Origin: Paenibacillus terrae
GTDB taxonomy: Bacteria > Bacillota > Bacilli > Paenibacillales > Paenibacillaceae
Reading direction: 5' to 3'
NCBI RefSeq assembly: GCF_005217525.1
Contig: NZ_PNXQ01000018.1
Coordinates: forward strand, 154,192-218,191
Length of the DNA stretch: 64,000 bases
The stretch's first letter is position 1, and every line of letters starts with the position of its first letter. A program made the translations under genes and the position numbers. Of the stretch, positions 42,118 to 52,461 are shown in pieces. A model generated the notes under the pieces. It had not been told where the DNA came from. It made no database searches and saw nothing but the letters and a program-made list of their open reading frames with translations.

Positions 42118-43428
42118 TTGCAACGCGAAATTCAAGTTAATGAAAAGCTTCCGGCAGGACCCGGGTTCCTGCTCAGCGTACAGCATTTGTTTGCCATGTT
42201 TGGCAGTACCGTGCTGGTACCGAATATCTTCGGTGTCGATCCCGGCATGATTTTGCTAATGAACGGAATTGGCACCTTGCTGTACATCTGGATCTGCCGT
42301 GGCAAAATTCCCGCCTATCTCGGCTCCAGCTTCGCTTTTATCGCTCCAGTTAGTCTCGTGCTTAAAAATAACCCTGGTGGCAATGGTTATGCCATGGCCC
42401 TCGGCGCTTTCATTGTTACAGGTATTATTTTCTGCCTTGTTGCGCTGGTGATCAAATATGCCGGAACCCGGTGGCTGGACGTTGTATTCCCACCGGCTGT
42501 CATGGGCTCCATCGTAGCCCTGATTGGTCTGGAGCTGGTTCCGGTTGCAGCAGGTATGGCAGGCATTATCAATGCCGATCCCACCAAAGCCTGGACCCCG
42601 GATCCCAAAACCATTACCCTTTCCCTTGTTACACTAGGTGTCACTGTTCTGGGAGCCGTGCTGTTTCGCGGGTTTGCCAAAATCATTCATATTCTGATTG
42701 GTATCGTGGTGGGGTATGTCCTCGCTTATTTTATGGGTATGGTAAATACGCAAGCAATTGCGGATGCTCCTTTTTTCGGACACCCTGCAATTACCACTCC
42801 AGTATTTAACACCTCGGCTATGCTGACGATTCTTCCAGTCGCTCTGGTCGTTATCGTGGAGCATATCGGGCATTTGCTTGTGACTAGCAATATTGTCGGA
42901 CGCGAGCTGTCCAAAGATCCCGGCCTGCATCGTTCGCTGCTGGGTAACGGTATCTCCACAATCTTTTCTGGTTTTGTTGGCTCAACGCCCAATACTACCT
43001 ATGGTGAAAATATCGGTGTCATGGCTTTAACGAAAGTGTACTCTGTATGGGTCATTGGAGGGGCCGCTGTCATTGCCATCCTATTGTCCTTCTCAGGCAC
43101 CTTCTCGGCGATTGTTTCCAATATCCCGGCTCCGGTCATGGGCGGCGTATCCTTGCTGTTGTTCGGTGTCATCGCTGCTTCCGGTCTGAGAATCTTTGTG
43201 GAGCAAAAAGTTGATTTCGCCAAGCCGACTAACATGCTGCTTGCTACGATCGTACTGGTCGTCGGAATCAGTGGTGCTACACTCACTTGGGGCGCTGTTA
43301 CCCTCAAAGGTATGGCGTTGGCTACAATCATCGGGATTCTCCTTAGCTTGTTCTTCAAGCTGATTGACGTACTCGGCTGGTCCAATGATAAAACTCAGGA
43401 ACCCTTGACAGAAAAAACACCGGATTGA
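42118..43428 (+). CDS. Uracil permease (NCS2 family, UraA/PyrP-like)
   Basis: A 436-residue membrane protein with about 14 segments. LLSVQHLFAMFGSTVLVPNI near the start, the substrate-site glutamate in VIVEHIGHLLVTSNIVGRE, and GFVGSTPNTTYGENIGVMAL are the uracil permease signatures. It imports uracil by proton symport. The start is TTG at 42118 with AAGGAGTG upstream. It is a single gene ended by a large hairpin. Confidence 0.93.
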   Translation: MQREIQVNEKLPAGPGFLLSVQHLFAMFGSTVLVPNIFGVDPGMILLMNGIGTLLYIWICRGKIPAYLGSSFAFIAPVSLVLKNNPGGNGYAMALGAFIVTGIIFCLVALVIKYAGTRWLDVVFPPAVMGSIVALIGLELVPVAAGMAGIINADPTKAWTPDPKTITLSLVTLGVTVLGAVLFRGFAKIIHILIGIVVGYVLAYFMGMVNTQAIADAPFFGHPAITTPVFNTSAMLTILPVALVVIVEHIGHLLVTSNIVGRELSKDPGLHRSLLGNGISTIFSGFVGSTPNTTYGENIGVMALTKVYSVWVIGGAAVIAILLSFSGTFSAIVSNIPAPVMGGVSLLLFGVIAASGLRIFVEQKVDFAKPTNMLLATIVLVVGISGATLTWGAVTLKGMALATIIGILLSLFFKLIDVLGWSNDKTQEPLTEKTPD

Positions 43429-43445
43429 TGACTGTCCCATCACAT

Positions 43446-43540
43446 TAAAAATCGCCGACTCCATGGGCTGCGAATGAACACCACCTGCCAAAACGGCAAA
43501 GCGTGTTGAGCCACAGCCCATGGAGAACGGCGATTTTTTT
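43446..43540. terminator. Bidirectional terminator between permease and chemoreceptor
   Basis: A-run, then ATCGCCG and CTCCATGGGCTG arms pair with CAGCCCATGGAG and CGGCGAT, then a T-run. A small inner hairpin GCC/GGC sits in the loop. It serves two converging genes. Confidence 0.85.
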
Positions 43541-43568
43541 ATTGCAGCGCCTGTATTTTCAAACAACA

Positions 43569-45626
43569 TCACACACGAAAATGGGATACCACCTGATTGA
43601 GCGTGTCAGAAACACCTGTAAGCGACTTCGCTGAGCTATCCAGACTTTCCAACGCTTTCAGTTGCCGTTCAGATCGTTCGGAGGCTTGCCCAGCACGTTC
43701 AGCAGAAGCTTTTGCAATATCGGCAAGGTAACTAATAGATGCCGCAACCTCCTCTGAGCCTGCTGACATTTGCTCCGAAGCCGATGAAACCTCCTGCACT
43801 TCAATCGCCACCTGCTGGATATCCTGATTCATCGCAGCAAAGCGATGCTCGACCTCCTGCAAAATTGCCACCCCTTCATCCATCTCCAGAGTGCCCTGCT
43901 GCATCCCTTCCATTGCTAATTTCGTTTCTTCCTGCATGGATCGAATTCGACTCGTAATTTGCTCCGCAGACTGACTGACATTTACAGCAAGCTTGCCAAT
44001 TTCTGAAGCCACAACAGCGAACCCTCGGCCATGCTCACCCGCACGTGCTGCCTCAATAGAGGCATTCAGCGACAGCAGCTTGGTCTGCCCGCTAATTTCC
44101 TGAATGATTCCGATAATGCTGCCGATCTGGGCCGACCGTTCATTCAACGAACCTACTACCTTGCCTGCTTCATCCATAGATACCTTCGCTTTGTGCATTC
44201 CTCGGGTGACCTCGGTCAAACGTTCATTTCCTTGATGAGCCTTATGTTCAATGCCTGTGGTAGCTTCAGATACCTGCTGTATGGATTCGGCAATACGTTG
44301 AACGCCAACAGCCATTTCCTCCATCGCAGTCGCACTCTCTGCCGCAGCAGCCAACTGTAGTTCTGCGCCTTCTTTTACCTGAGCCAGCTCGTCAGCATTG
44401 TGCTTCGCATCCTCAGCTGCGCCAGAAATATCCCGGGAAATAGTTGAGGATACCATCGTAATCACGCCGGATTCTTCGCTCAAGCGACTTACCATCCCCC
44501 TTGTAGCAGCAATCACCTCATTGATTCCCTCTGCCATTTGACCAAACTCATCTTTACGATGATGAGATACTTCAACTGTATAATCTCCAACGGCCATGCG
44601 ATTCGTCATCTGCATTATTTTTTTAATCTCTCTGACCATCCCCAAATTGCTAACCAGCAAGGCCCCCATGATCAGCAGGATTCCGATAGCACTAACAATA
44701 AGGAGCAGCTTAAGCATTTCGTTCGCAGGACGATTCAACTCCGAATCCGGCAGCAGCACCCCAATTTTCCAACCAGTTTGCGGTATTGTATCGTACAATA
44801 TCCGATAATCCTCATTCCCGATGGACGCGGATATCTGTCCGGAAGCACCGTTTTGGATAGCTTGTGCCGCCTCCGCAGTCAACACCTTTGTTAGCGGCTC
44901 ACCTTCTTTGATCGATTGTAGCCCCGATGACAGGATCGCTCCATTCTTGTCCATCAAAACCGCTCTTCCTTGAGCACCGAATTTCATCCGTTCAATATAG
45001 GCTTGAATACTCGCCATACTTAAGTCACCCGTAATGACACCCATCAGCTTACCTGTTCGGTCATAAAATGCTTTTCCGGCAGTAATCATATTTACTTTCA
45101 GTTTGGAATCGTAAAATGGCTCCGTAAAGTTTATATCTTTACCTCGCTCAACAGCCCCTGTATACCACAACTTTGCTAAATAGTTATATTGGGGATCATC
45201 ATATTCAGTCGTTTGCTTCATCTGTTTACCATTTCTATACACATAATTGGATCGATATGTCGTATCAGGCTCATACGCATCCTTGGCGAAAAAAACACCC
45301 AGACCATAGGTCATATCATTCAATTCCAACTCTTGTTCATACAAATGTCCATAATCTTCAATTTTCGTTCCTGTCCCCAGCTGTTCTGCACTCTTGGCCA
45401 GCATGGAGACAAGTAAAGCATGCCGATCCACATTAGCTGCAATATCTGCTTTAACTCCCGACAGAGAGTGGGTAGCATTCTGGCTAATTTCCGCGTCCAA
45501 CTTTTGCTTGGCGAAAAAGTAAGACAAAAAACTGATTAAAATCAAAGTCAGAAGCACAAGGGGAACCAAGGTAGAGAATGTTCGTGCTTGTAAGCTTTTA
45601 AATTGAAATGTACGCAATATGACCAC
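43569..45626 (-). CDS. Methyl-accepting chemotaxis protein with dCache sensor
   Basis: 685 residues. Membrane segment at about 18-38, extracellular double-Cache sensor to about 300 (TYGLGVFFAKDAYEPDTTYR and YDRTGKLMGVITGDLS), second membrane segment about 300-325, a HAMP domain (MTNRMAVGDYTVEVSHHRKD) and the signalling domain with the hairpin tip EISGQTKLLSLNASIEAARA. It senses a small external molecule, often an amino or organic acid, and regulates CheA. The stimulus is unknown. Confidence 0.93.
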   Translation of the reverse strand: MVILRTFQFKSLQARTFSTLVPLVLLTLILISFLSYFFAKQKLDAEISQNATHSLSGVKADIAANVDRHALLVSMLAKSAEQLGTGTKIEDYGHLYEQELELNDMTYGLGVFFAKDAYEPDTTYRSNYVYRNGKQMKQTTEYDDPQYNYLAKLWYTGAVERGKDINFTEPFYDSKLKVNMITAGKAFYDRTGKLMGVITGDLSMASIQAYIERMKFGAQGRAVLMDKNGAILSSGLQSIKEGEPLTKVLTAEAAQAIQNGASGQISASIGNEDYRILYDTIPQTGWKIGVLLPDSELNRPANEMLKLLLIVSAIGILLIMGALLVSNLGMVREIKKIMQMTNRMAVGDYTVEVSHHRKDEFGQMAEGINEVIAATRGMVSRLSEESGVITMVSSTISRDISGAAEDAKHNADELAQVKEGAELQLAAAAESATAMEEMAVGVQRIAESIQQVSEATTGIEHKAHQGNERLTEVTRGMHKAKVSMDEAGKVVGSLNERSAQIGSIIGIIQEISGQTKLLSLNASIEAARAGEHGRGFAVVASEIGKLAVNVSQSAEQITSRIRSMQEETKLAMEGMQQGTLEMDEGVAILQEVEHRFAAMNQDIQQVAIEVQEVSSASEQMSAGSEEVAASISYLADIAKASAERAGQASERSERQLKALESLDSSAKSLTGVSDTLNQVVSHFRV

Positions 45627-45743
45627 CCCTGCCCCTTTTTATTGTTTATCGACAATTCGTTCAATTTTTTTATAACGATTTTCGTAAATGAATTGAAAGT
45701 TTATGTTAATTACATTTCTAACCAAAAACACATACCTAAACAA

Positions 45744-45797
45744 AAATAGCCCGATGGAGCAACTCTTTTAGAAAAGAGATGTTCCATCGAGCTATTT
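45744..45797 (-). terminator. Terminator of apt
   Basis: Long stem: AATAGC...GATGGAGCAACTCTTTT pairs with AAAAGAG..GTTCCATCGAGCTATT; on the minus strand TTTTTG follows. Confidence 0.8.
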
Positions 45798-45847
45798 AGG
45801 TTATTCATGCTCAAATATTTCCCGGGAAACCCCCAGGCTTTAGAGCC

Positions 45848-46360
45848 TTAGTACGTAATCAGCGTAAATACATCTACGTCAGGCAATTTCGCTCGTCCAT
45901 TCAGATCAGACAGCTCAATAAGAAAAGCAGTCCCTACCACATTTCCACCAAGCTGACGTACCAAATTCACTGATGTAGCGATGGTTCCGCCTGTAGCAAG
46001 CAGATCATCCGCAATCAAAACATTTTGTCCAGGCTCAATTGCATCCTTATGCATAGCCAGCATGTCCTTGCCGTATTCCAAACCGTATGCTTCCTCGATA
46101 GTCTCACCAGGTAGCTTGCCACTTTTACGGATGGGAATAAAACCAACACCAAGCGCATAAGCCAAAGGCGCACCTACAACGAATCCCCGTGCTTCGGGAC
46201 CTGCAATCAGATCAATTTTCAAATCCGATACCAGTTCCTTCATATCATTGATTGCCTTGCGGTACAGTTCTCCATTTTTCATCAGGGTCGTAATATCCTT
46301 AAAACTAATCCCTGGTTGTGGAAAATCGGGAATCACCCGAATATATTCTTTGTAGTCCAA
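45848..46360 (-). CDS. apt: Adenine phosphoribosyltransferase
   Basis: Salvages adenine to AMP with PRPP. 170 residues, standard length. YIRVIPDFPQPGISFKDITT at the start, AGPEARGFVVGAPLAYALG, and the PRPP loop VLIADDLLATGGTIATSVNL are complete. It lies downstream of recJ; in B. subtilis apt also lies between recJ and relA, though here the permease and receptor are inserted before relA. Confidence 0.96.
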   Translation of the reverse strand: MDYKEYIRVIPDFPQPGISFKDITTLMKNGELYRKAINDMKELVSDLKIDLIAGPEARGFVVGAPLAYALGVGFIPIRKSGKLPGETIEEAYGLEYGKDMLAMHKDAIEPGQNVLIADDLLATGGTIATSVNLVRQLGGNVVGTAFLIELSDLNGRAKLPDVDVFTLITY

Positions 46361-46429
46361 CTTAGTTCCTCCTACTGTAAACTTCTAATTAGTATGTCCA
46401 GCCTACAACATTGACTTTGAGGGTACGCC

Positions 46430-48826
46430 TCAAGACGCGCCCTTCATAAGCGACATAATCCAGCTTGTCATCTGGGTTGTATCCGCATCCAGCAAATAAC
46501 GCTCCATTTCAGCCATATCATGCAATTCCTGATAACGTGGAGAAGCCGTTAAATCTCGCTTGGGTGGATTGGAAACAAAACAGAATCGCCCTTTTGTACG
46601 GGTTATAAACTCAAGCTCCTCGAAAATATCCAGCACTTTAGATAGCATTCGTACTGAACAGGAGCATTGACGGCTAAGAGCAGGCAGCATTGCTTTTTCA
46701 TCCACAGGCTGCGTCCCTACTTGGGAAAGCACAACGTAAATACGCTTGAACAGCTCCCTGTCCGGGCTGACGAGTCGACCGCCTCGTTCACTGATCGAAT
46801 GAAGAAGAAACACATTCTCCACATCTTCAAACGTAGACCACAATGCCTGCAACTGCTCTGGCGTATCCGGTGGCTCCAACACGAACAGTGACTTTACAGA
46901 GTGTTGCGTATCCCTTCGATCATCACCGGGAGTAACGCCGCCCTCCTTATCATATACCCATATGGATTCGGCGTTCACTGGACGAGACGGACGAAGCCTG
47001 GACGATGGATGCATCACAACAGCAACGTCATTTTTCCGTTCTTCTATACGAGGATGAAAAATCTTAAGCCCCCGCTCCAGCTCAGCAAAAGGGTCCGATA
47101 CACCCCGATAATCAAAAATTTGCGGAGCCTGTACACGGATATCCTGCATCATCAGTTGGAGGGAGCGTTTGCCGTTCCATTCGTTAATAGATAGCTCGCC
47201 CATCAGATCAAGCTCTGTTTGCTGCTGCAAAAAATCAGCCAATTCACCACGCCGGAAGGCAATCGCATCCAGCGATAATCCGTTCTGCTCCAGCAACAGC
47301 TTTACATGATTTTTCTCACGCCCCATTTTACGGGCCTCACGCAATTGAAGCCCCTGTAACACGAAACGTGGAGAAGGGTTCCCCATACCAAAGGGCTGGA
47401 GTAACTCCAGTTCTTCAACCACCTGTATAGATACCTCGTCCAGACGACAGACCATATCTGCCTCGGCTACAGGAACGAGATTGTCTGGCGTCAAAATGGA
47501 AGCGGCATAGTGATTTAACCGTTCCTCAAATGATGCCAGATTGTCGCGAGACAGCGTCATACCCGCAGCCGAAGGATGACCACCAAAGTGCTCCATCAGG
47601 TCATGACTGTCTGTCAGAGCACTATAAATATCCAGGGCCGGAATAGAACGGGCAGACCCTTTGCACATTCCTGTCTCTGCATCTATGCCCAGAATAATGG
47701 TTGGACGATAATAGCGATCCAGCAACTTGGATGCCACAATCCCCACGACACCCACGTTCCAGCCTTCACCAGCCAATACGATGACAGACGGCAGAATGCC
47801 TCCATTCAGCTTGGCTGCCAGTTGCTGCTCGGCTTGCTCCACAATACGTTCAACTACTTGCTGACGCTCCCGATTAAGTAGATCCAGCGCATGCGCGAGC
47901 TGATCAGCTTCTTCCTCCTGCTCTGTCGTCAAAAGGGAGACCGCCCGTCCTGCATGATCCAGACGTCCGCTGGCATTAATCCGGGGAGCCAAAGCAAATG
48001 CAATGTTGACAGAGGTCACTGTAGACATATCCACACCCGCTACCCCAAGCAACGCCCGAATGCCCGGAAACGCAGAGCTTCTCATAGACTGAATCCCTCT
48101 ACGTACCATCGACCGGTTCTCACCATGTAACGGCATCAGATCAGCTACCGTACCGATAGCAGCAATTTCAAACCATTCCTCGGGTACTTCACCCAGCAGC
48201 GCCTGTGCCAGCTTTAGAGCGACACCTACACCAGCAAGACCCTTGAATGGATAGGGACAGCCGGGTAGCTTAGGATTGATCAGAGCATATGCTTCAGGAA
48301 GCACAGCAGGAGGCTCGTGATGGTCTGTAACAATAACATCTATACCCAAGGTTGCCGCATAATCGATTTGCTCTAATGCACTAATTCCCGTATCCACTGT
48401 AATGACGAGCGTAACCCCCTGCTGGTTAGCCCAATCAAGGGCATGATTGTGCAGTCCATATCCCTCATTGGAGCGGTGCGGAATATAAATATCATACGAA
48501 GCTTTCAGGAAGCGCATAAGCTGAATCATCAACGACGTACTGGATACCCCGTCCGCATCATAATCACCATAAATTAATATGTGTTCGCCACGTTCTAGCG
48601 CCTGACGGATCCTCGGCACTGCCTCTTTCATGCCCAGGAGCAGAAAAGGGTTGTGTATGTCGTCTGCACTCCCGTACAAAAAACGGTTTGCTTCCCCGGC
48701 CGTAGTGACACCCCGATTCACTAAAAGCTGGGACAACAATGGTGAAATCCCCAGCTCTTCCGTCAACGGCTGAGCCGCTTCCAGGCTAACCTCCGGGGTC
48801 TTCCATCGGTACTGCGAATGAAGCAA
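46430..48826 (-). CDS. recJ: Single-stranded-DNA-specific exonuclease RecJ
   Basis: A 5'-3' ssDNA exonuclease for recombination and repair. 798 residues. DHH-type metal motifs: YGDYDADGVSSTSL, VTVDTGISA, VTDHHEPP, and DHAGRAVSLL in the core, then DHHA1 with GGHPSAAGMTLSRDN (about 415-430), an OB domain and a Firmicute-type C-terminal extension of about 230 residues. First gene of the recJ-apt pair. Confidence 0.95.
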   Translation of the reverse strand: MLHSQYRWKTPEVSLEAAQPLTEELGISPLLSQLLVNRGVTTAGEANRFLYGSADDIHNPFLLLGMKEAVPRIRQALERGEHILIYGDYDADGVSSTSLMIQLMRFLKASYDIYIPHRSNEGYGLHNHALDWANQQGVTLVITVDTGISALEQIDYAATLGIDVIVTDHHEPPAVLPEAYALINPKLPGCPYPFKGLAGVGVALKLAQALLGEVPEEWFEIAAIGTVADLMPLHGENRSMVRRGIQSMRSSAFPGIRALLGVAGVDMSTVTSVNIAFALAPRINASGRLDHAGRAVSLLTTEQEEEADQLAHALDLLNRERQQVVERIVEQAEQQLAAKLNGGILPSVIVLAGEGWNVGVVGIVASKLLDRYYRPTIILGIDAETGMCKGSARSIPALDIYSALTDSHDLMEHFGGHPSAAGMTLSRDNLASFEERLNHYAASILTPDNLVPVAEADMVCRLDEVSIQVVEELELLQPFGMGNPSPRFVLQGLQLREARKMGREKNHVKLLLEQNGLSLDAIAFRRGELADFLQQQTELDLMGELSINEWNGKRSLQLMMQDIRVQAPQIFDYRGVSDPFAELERGLKIFHPRIEERKNDVAVVMHPSSRLRPSRPVNAESIWVYDKEGGVTPGDDRRDTQHSVKSLFVLEPPDTPEQLQALWSTFEDVENVFLLHSISERGGRLVSPDRELFKRIYVVLSQVGTQPVDEKAMLPALSRQCSCSVRMLSKVLDIFEELEFITRTKGRFCFVSNPPKRDLTASPRYQELHDMAEMERYLLDADTTQMTSWIMSLMKGAS

Positions 48827-48860
48827 TCCTATTCACCTTTCTTTCATAGTCGCCCTGCTA

Positions 48861-49817
48861 TTATTGCAGCAAGGACGACACATCATTATCCGGTAGTTCA
48901 TGATTAGACTTGTAAGGATACCCGGCTTGATAAGAAACGAACTGCATCTGTACATGGGTCACCTGTGGAAAACGTGCCAGTAGCAGATTTTTTGCCCGAT
49001 CAGCAATTTCCTGCGCTTCTTGCACAGTAATCCGTGGGTTCACGCTAATGGTTACATCCACAGTTATAAAATGACCTGCTTCCTGTGCATGCAGATGCTC
49101 AACTGTTACGATACCATGCACCCGCTGTATCGTCTCCATAAAGCGTTGTGAGTCTTCCTCACGCAGAGGTTGTGCAGGAGCCGGATAGGCGGTATTCAGT
49201 ACCATCAGATATCCTTTACGCAACACCAGACAGGCTACCAGCAACGCAGCAGTCGGGTCAAGATATAATAATGCAGGCCACTCCATCGCTTCGCCTGTCA
49301 TTGCCCCAATCATGCCGATCAAAGCAATCAGCGATGCATAAAGCGAATACCGTTCATGATTAGCGTACAAATCTGCTTCAGCCTTATGACCGTGTTTAAT
49401 GGAGTAACGGTATTGAAACTGAAACAGCGACTCTCTCAGTACCAAAGCAGTGAAAGCGGTAATTAGTGCATACAGACCTGGAGCCTGCGGATCTGGACTG
49501 CTTAAAGTACGAACAGCCGATATGCCCAACTGAAGACCACTCATTAGCACCAATATAGCCAGCACTACCGATATGACAGTCCGGACTTTTTCACCGTTTC
49601 GCAACCGTGCCAGTATACCATGCTCTGCTGCACCTTTGGAAAACAAAAGCTCTTGCAAACGGGAAGCACTATCCGTAGCCGTATGCAGCGCATCACCCAT
49701 CAACGCCTTACTGTTTGCCGCATAACCGACGGTTCCCTTTAGAACAGCCAGTGCAAGATTACCCACAATCCCGCTCCACGCCGCAGTTTCCAATGATCGG
49801 CTGCGTTCGCTATTCAC
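48861..49817 (-). CDS. Cation diffusion facilitator family transporter
   Basis: A 318-residue CDF exporter for Zn, Mn, Fe or similar divalent ions. About six membrane helices, the metal site GDALHTATDSAS (DxxxD-type) in helix 2, and a cytoplasmic C-terminal domain with HLHAQEAGHFITVDVTISVN and VTHVQMQFV. Which metal is exported cannot be told. It lies 34 bases upstream of recJ and may be cotranscribed with it. Confidence 0.88.
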   Translation of the reverse strand: MNSERSRSLETAAWSGIVGNLALAVLKGTVGYAANSKALMGDALHTATDSASRLQELLFSKGAAEHGILARLRNGEKVRTVISVVLAILVLMSGLQLGISAVRTLSSPDPQAPGLYALITAFTALVLRESLFQFQYRYSIKHGHKAEADLYANHERYSLYASLIALIGMIGAMTGEAMEWPALLYLDPTAALLVACLVLRKGYLMVLNTAYPAPAQPLREEDSQRFMETIQRVHGIVTVEHLHAQEAGHFITVDVTISVNPRITVQEAQEIADRAKNLLLARFPQVTHVQMQFVSYQAGYPYKSNHELPDNDVSSLLQ

Positions 49818-49888
49818 AACGTCTCCCCCTCAATCCTGAACTGACAATTTCCCGGTAATGCTCCATTTCAAATTCTCCAAACCTTAGA

Positions 49889-49914
49889 AAACCGCGCCCA
49901 TGCAGACGCGGCTT
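49889..49914 (-). terminator. Terminator of secDF
   Basis: AAACCGCG pairs with CGCGGCTTT; on the minus strand TTTTC follows. Confidence 0.6.
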
Positions 49915-49949
49915 TCTCTTTCATTCATACTGCTGATGTTAAACATAAT

Positions 49950-50867
49950 TTAAGACTTTGCAGTCTTGGCGGCACCACCGCCTGCTGCCGGAGACTTTTG
50001 TTTTCCTTTCAAAGCTACCCACAACGGGCTGGCAATGAAGATAGAAGAATAAGCACCGAACAACAAACCAATAACCATTGCAAGCGAGAACATCCGAATC
50101 GACTCGCCGCCAAAAATGAACAAGCACAAGGAGGCAATAAACACAGTAAACACCGTTGCAAGTGAACGAGTCATCGTCTGTGCAATACTGTGATCGACCA
50201 CCTGTTCCAAGTCGTCCCTGGACTTCTTCTTTGCAAATCGTAAATTTTCCCGAATACGGTCAAAAATAACGACGGTGTCATTGATGGAGAAGCCGACAAT
50301 CGTCAGAATTGCCGTAATAAAGGTCAAATCCACCTCAAGTCGGAAGATGGAGAAAATACTGATAACGAGAAAGGCATCATGCAACAGCGAAACAATGGCT
50401 GCGATGGCAAACCGCCATTCAAACCGGATCGAGATATAAGCAGCAATGGCTACACAGGCTAACAAAATCGCCCATATTGCATTTCGCTCCAGCTCTTGCG
50501 CCATTTCCGTATCTACCGTATTAACCTCAAAGGAAGCCTTCGGATCAAGCTCTTTATTGAAAGATGTTTTAAAATCATTCACTTGCTGATCCGTCAATAC
50601 CTGCGAAAAGCGAATACCAAAGCGCTCTTTACCCGGCGTATAATCCACCTCTTTGCCGATACCCTTCTTGTCCAGCAAAGTTTGAATCTGTTCCTGTGTA
50701 ACTGCTTTGGTCAAATTGACATCCACATTGGAACCGGAACGGAAATCAACACCATAATTCAAACCGAAAATCGACAAGCTCAAAATACCAAGCAGCGTGA
50801 TAATAATCGAGAACGTGTAAAACCACTTGCTCATCTTGATATATTTAAAGTCCCATTTAAAGCGCAC
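49950..50867 (-). CDS. secF: Protein translocase subunit SecF
   Basis: Membrane partner of SecD that uses proton motive force to help complete export. About 305 residues with six helices; NYGVDFRSGSNVDV after helix 1 and SINDTVVIFDRIRE in helix 4 region are the SecF marks. The start is a GTG at 50867 with GGAGAG upstream, inside the end of secD (11-base overlap). In B. subtilis secDF is one fused gene; here two. Confidence 0.93.
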   Translation of the reverse strand: MRFKWDFKYIKMSKWFYTFSIIITLLGILSLSIFGLNYGVDFRSGSNVDVNLTKAVTQEQIQTLLDKKGIGKEVDYTPGKERFGIRFSQVLTDQQVNDFKTSFNKELDPKASFEVNTVDTEMAQELERNAIWAILLACVAIAAYISIRFEWRFAIAAIVSLLHDAFLVISIFSIFRLEVDLTFITAILTIVGFSINDTVVIFDRIRENLRFAKKKSRDDLEQVVDHSIAQTMTRSLATVFTVFIASLCLFIFGGESIRMFSLAMVIGLLFGAYSSIFIASPLWVALKGKQKSPAAGGGAAKTAKS

Positions 50868-52113
50868 TGATATCACTCTCCTTCACACCAAAATACTTGG
50901 GCTTCTTCACAGCATCCGCTTTAACCAGCAGATTGAGCAAGAAACGGGAGAAGAAGATATTCGTCAAAATACTGGTGACAATATCAACGATGAGCACCAG
51001 AGCGAAACCTCTAACCGAGCCTGTTCCCAGACCGAACATAACAGCAGCCGCTATAATTGTCGTAATATTGGCATCCATTACGGTACGGAACGAGGCCTTA
51101 CTACCTGCGATAACAGAAGAACGAATCGTTTTCCCTGTCTTGATTTCTTCTTTAATCCGCTCATACGTAATGATATTGGCATCGACCGCCATCCCGATCC
51201 CCAGCACGAACGCTGCGATACCCGGAAGCGTGAGTACAAACCCGCCTAAGTAGAAGATGGCAAGCACCAGCCAGGTATGAACGATGAGACAGAAGCTGGC
51301 AACCAGTCCCGGTACACGGAACATAAAAATCATAAATACCAGAATAATGATCGAACCGATCAAACCGGCATGGATCGTTTGATTGAGTGACAATTGACCC
51401 AGTGTAGCGCCTACACTCTGAGAATATTTTTCCGTCAGTTTGAGCGGAAGCGCACCTAGGTTAATCGTATCGGCCAGCTTGTTCGCTTCATCACGAGTGT
51501 AGTTTCCTGTGATCGACGCACTGCCATCCGTCAGTTCTCCACGTACCGTAGGTGCAGAAAGTAATTCCTGATCCAGGAAAATAGCCAACTCTTTGTTCAG
51601 AAGTCGTTTTGTAATTTCAGCAAACTTGGCTTTGTCTTTCACTTTGATACTAATTTCAGGTTGGTTCAGTTGGTCAAAGCCGACAACAGCGCCGTTCTCC
51701 ACAAAATCATTACCGCGAAGCTCAACTTTGCTGTATTGGCCCGGCTTTTTAGCATCCGCTGCCGTTGCACTGCGGAACGTCAGCTCGGCAGGCTTTTTCA
51801 GCATGGAGCGGACTTCTGCCTCATTAGATACACCAGCAAGCCGCACACGAATACGGTTGGTGCCCTCCGTTGTTACTTCCGGCTCAGTCGTACCGAGCGC
51901 ATTAATCCGTCTCTCCAGACTTTGAGCTGTTTGTATGAGAGACTGTCTGGTTACACTCTGCCCGGCTTCCAAAGGCTGGGCTTCATATAAAATTTCAAAG
52001 CCTCCCTTTAAATCGAGGCCTAGTTTTAAACTGTTCAGCAGGCCCGGGCTTGTCCCGACCATAACACCAGTGGTTATGAGCACGACCACGATGAAACTTA
52101 GAATTCTCTTCAT
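50857..52113 (-). CDS. secD: Protein translocase subunit SecD
   Basis: 418 residues with six helices and a large periplasm-facing loop. LGLDLKGGFEILYEA is the D1 motif; the second half holds GMAVDANIITYERIKEEI, with the conserved acidic residue used in proton coupling. Start at 52113 (MKRILSFIVVVLITTG); the longer frame adds 18 residues unlike SecD. It overlaps secF. Confidence 0.95.
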   Translation of the reverse strand: MKRILSFIVVVLITTGVMVGTSPGLLNSLKLGLDLKGGFEILYEAQPLEAGQSVTRQSLIQTAQSLERRINALGTTEPEVTTEGTNRIRVRLAGVSNEAEVRSMLKKPAELTFRSATAADAKKPGQYSKVELRGNDFVENGAVVGFDQLNQPEISIKVKDKAKFAEITKRLLNKELAIFLDQELLSAPTVRGELTDGSASITGNYTRDEANKLADTINLGALPLKLTEKYSQSVGATLGQLSLNQTIHAGLIGSIIILVFMIFMFRVPGLVASFCLIVHTWLVLAIFYLGGFVLTLPGIAAFVLGIGMAVDANIITYERIKEEIKTGKTIRSSVIAGSKASFRTVMDANITTIIAAAVMFGLGTGSVRGFALVLIVDIVTSILTNIFFSRFLLNLLVKADAVKKPKYFGVKESDISAL

Positions 52114-52187
52114 TCCGTCCCATGTTCCCCTTTCATTCTCAATATTCCTATTATAGCTACCCCTCAAAAAGCAGTCAATTTGAACGC

Positions 52188-52222
52188 AAAAAAAGACCCC
52201 CTTCTATTCGAAAGTGGAGCCC
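52188..52222 (-). terminator. Weak terminator-like hairpin after the comN-like gene
   Basis: CCACTTTC and GAAGGGGG can pair with a mismatch and one G-U; seven T follow on the minus strand. It overlaps the stop codon. Confidence 0.35.
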
Positions 52223-52461
52223 CGTAATGCGGACATTGTCAAATAGTTCATAAAGCTCGTCGCTTTAAGGGAAAGTATATCGTTAACGAGCTTGTGCAGC
52301 GGAGGAATACCCTCCTTTTCATATTTATGGCTGACACAATTCCAGACGTCCTTGCTTGTGACATGCTCATAGCCTACGAGAATCAACTCGTCCGCCTTGC
52401 TTTGACACAGCATCTCAATTGCGTCATCCCAATCCTGCTCATCCAGCTCTTCCATACCCAC
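52204..52461 (-). CDS. ComN-like post-transcriptional regulator
   Basis: An 85-residue cytoplasmic protein (DDAIEMLCQSKADELILVGY, VTSKDVWNCVSHKYEKEGIP) similar to the ComN/YrzD family, which in B. subtilis affects the comE mRNA and binds DivIVA. Gene position next to secDF is conserved. GTG at 52461 has AGGAGG ten bases upstream; the ATG two codons later is the other option. Confidence 0.75.
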   Translation of the reverse strand: MGMEELDEQDWDDAIEMLCQSKADELILVGYEHVTSKDVWNCVSHKYEKEGIPPLHKLVNDILSLKATSFMNYLTMSALRGSTFE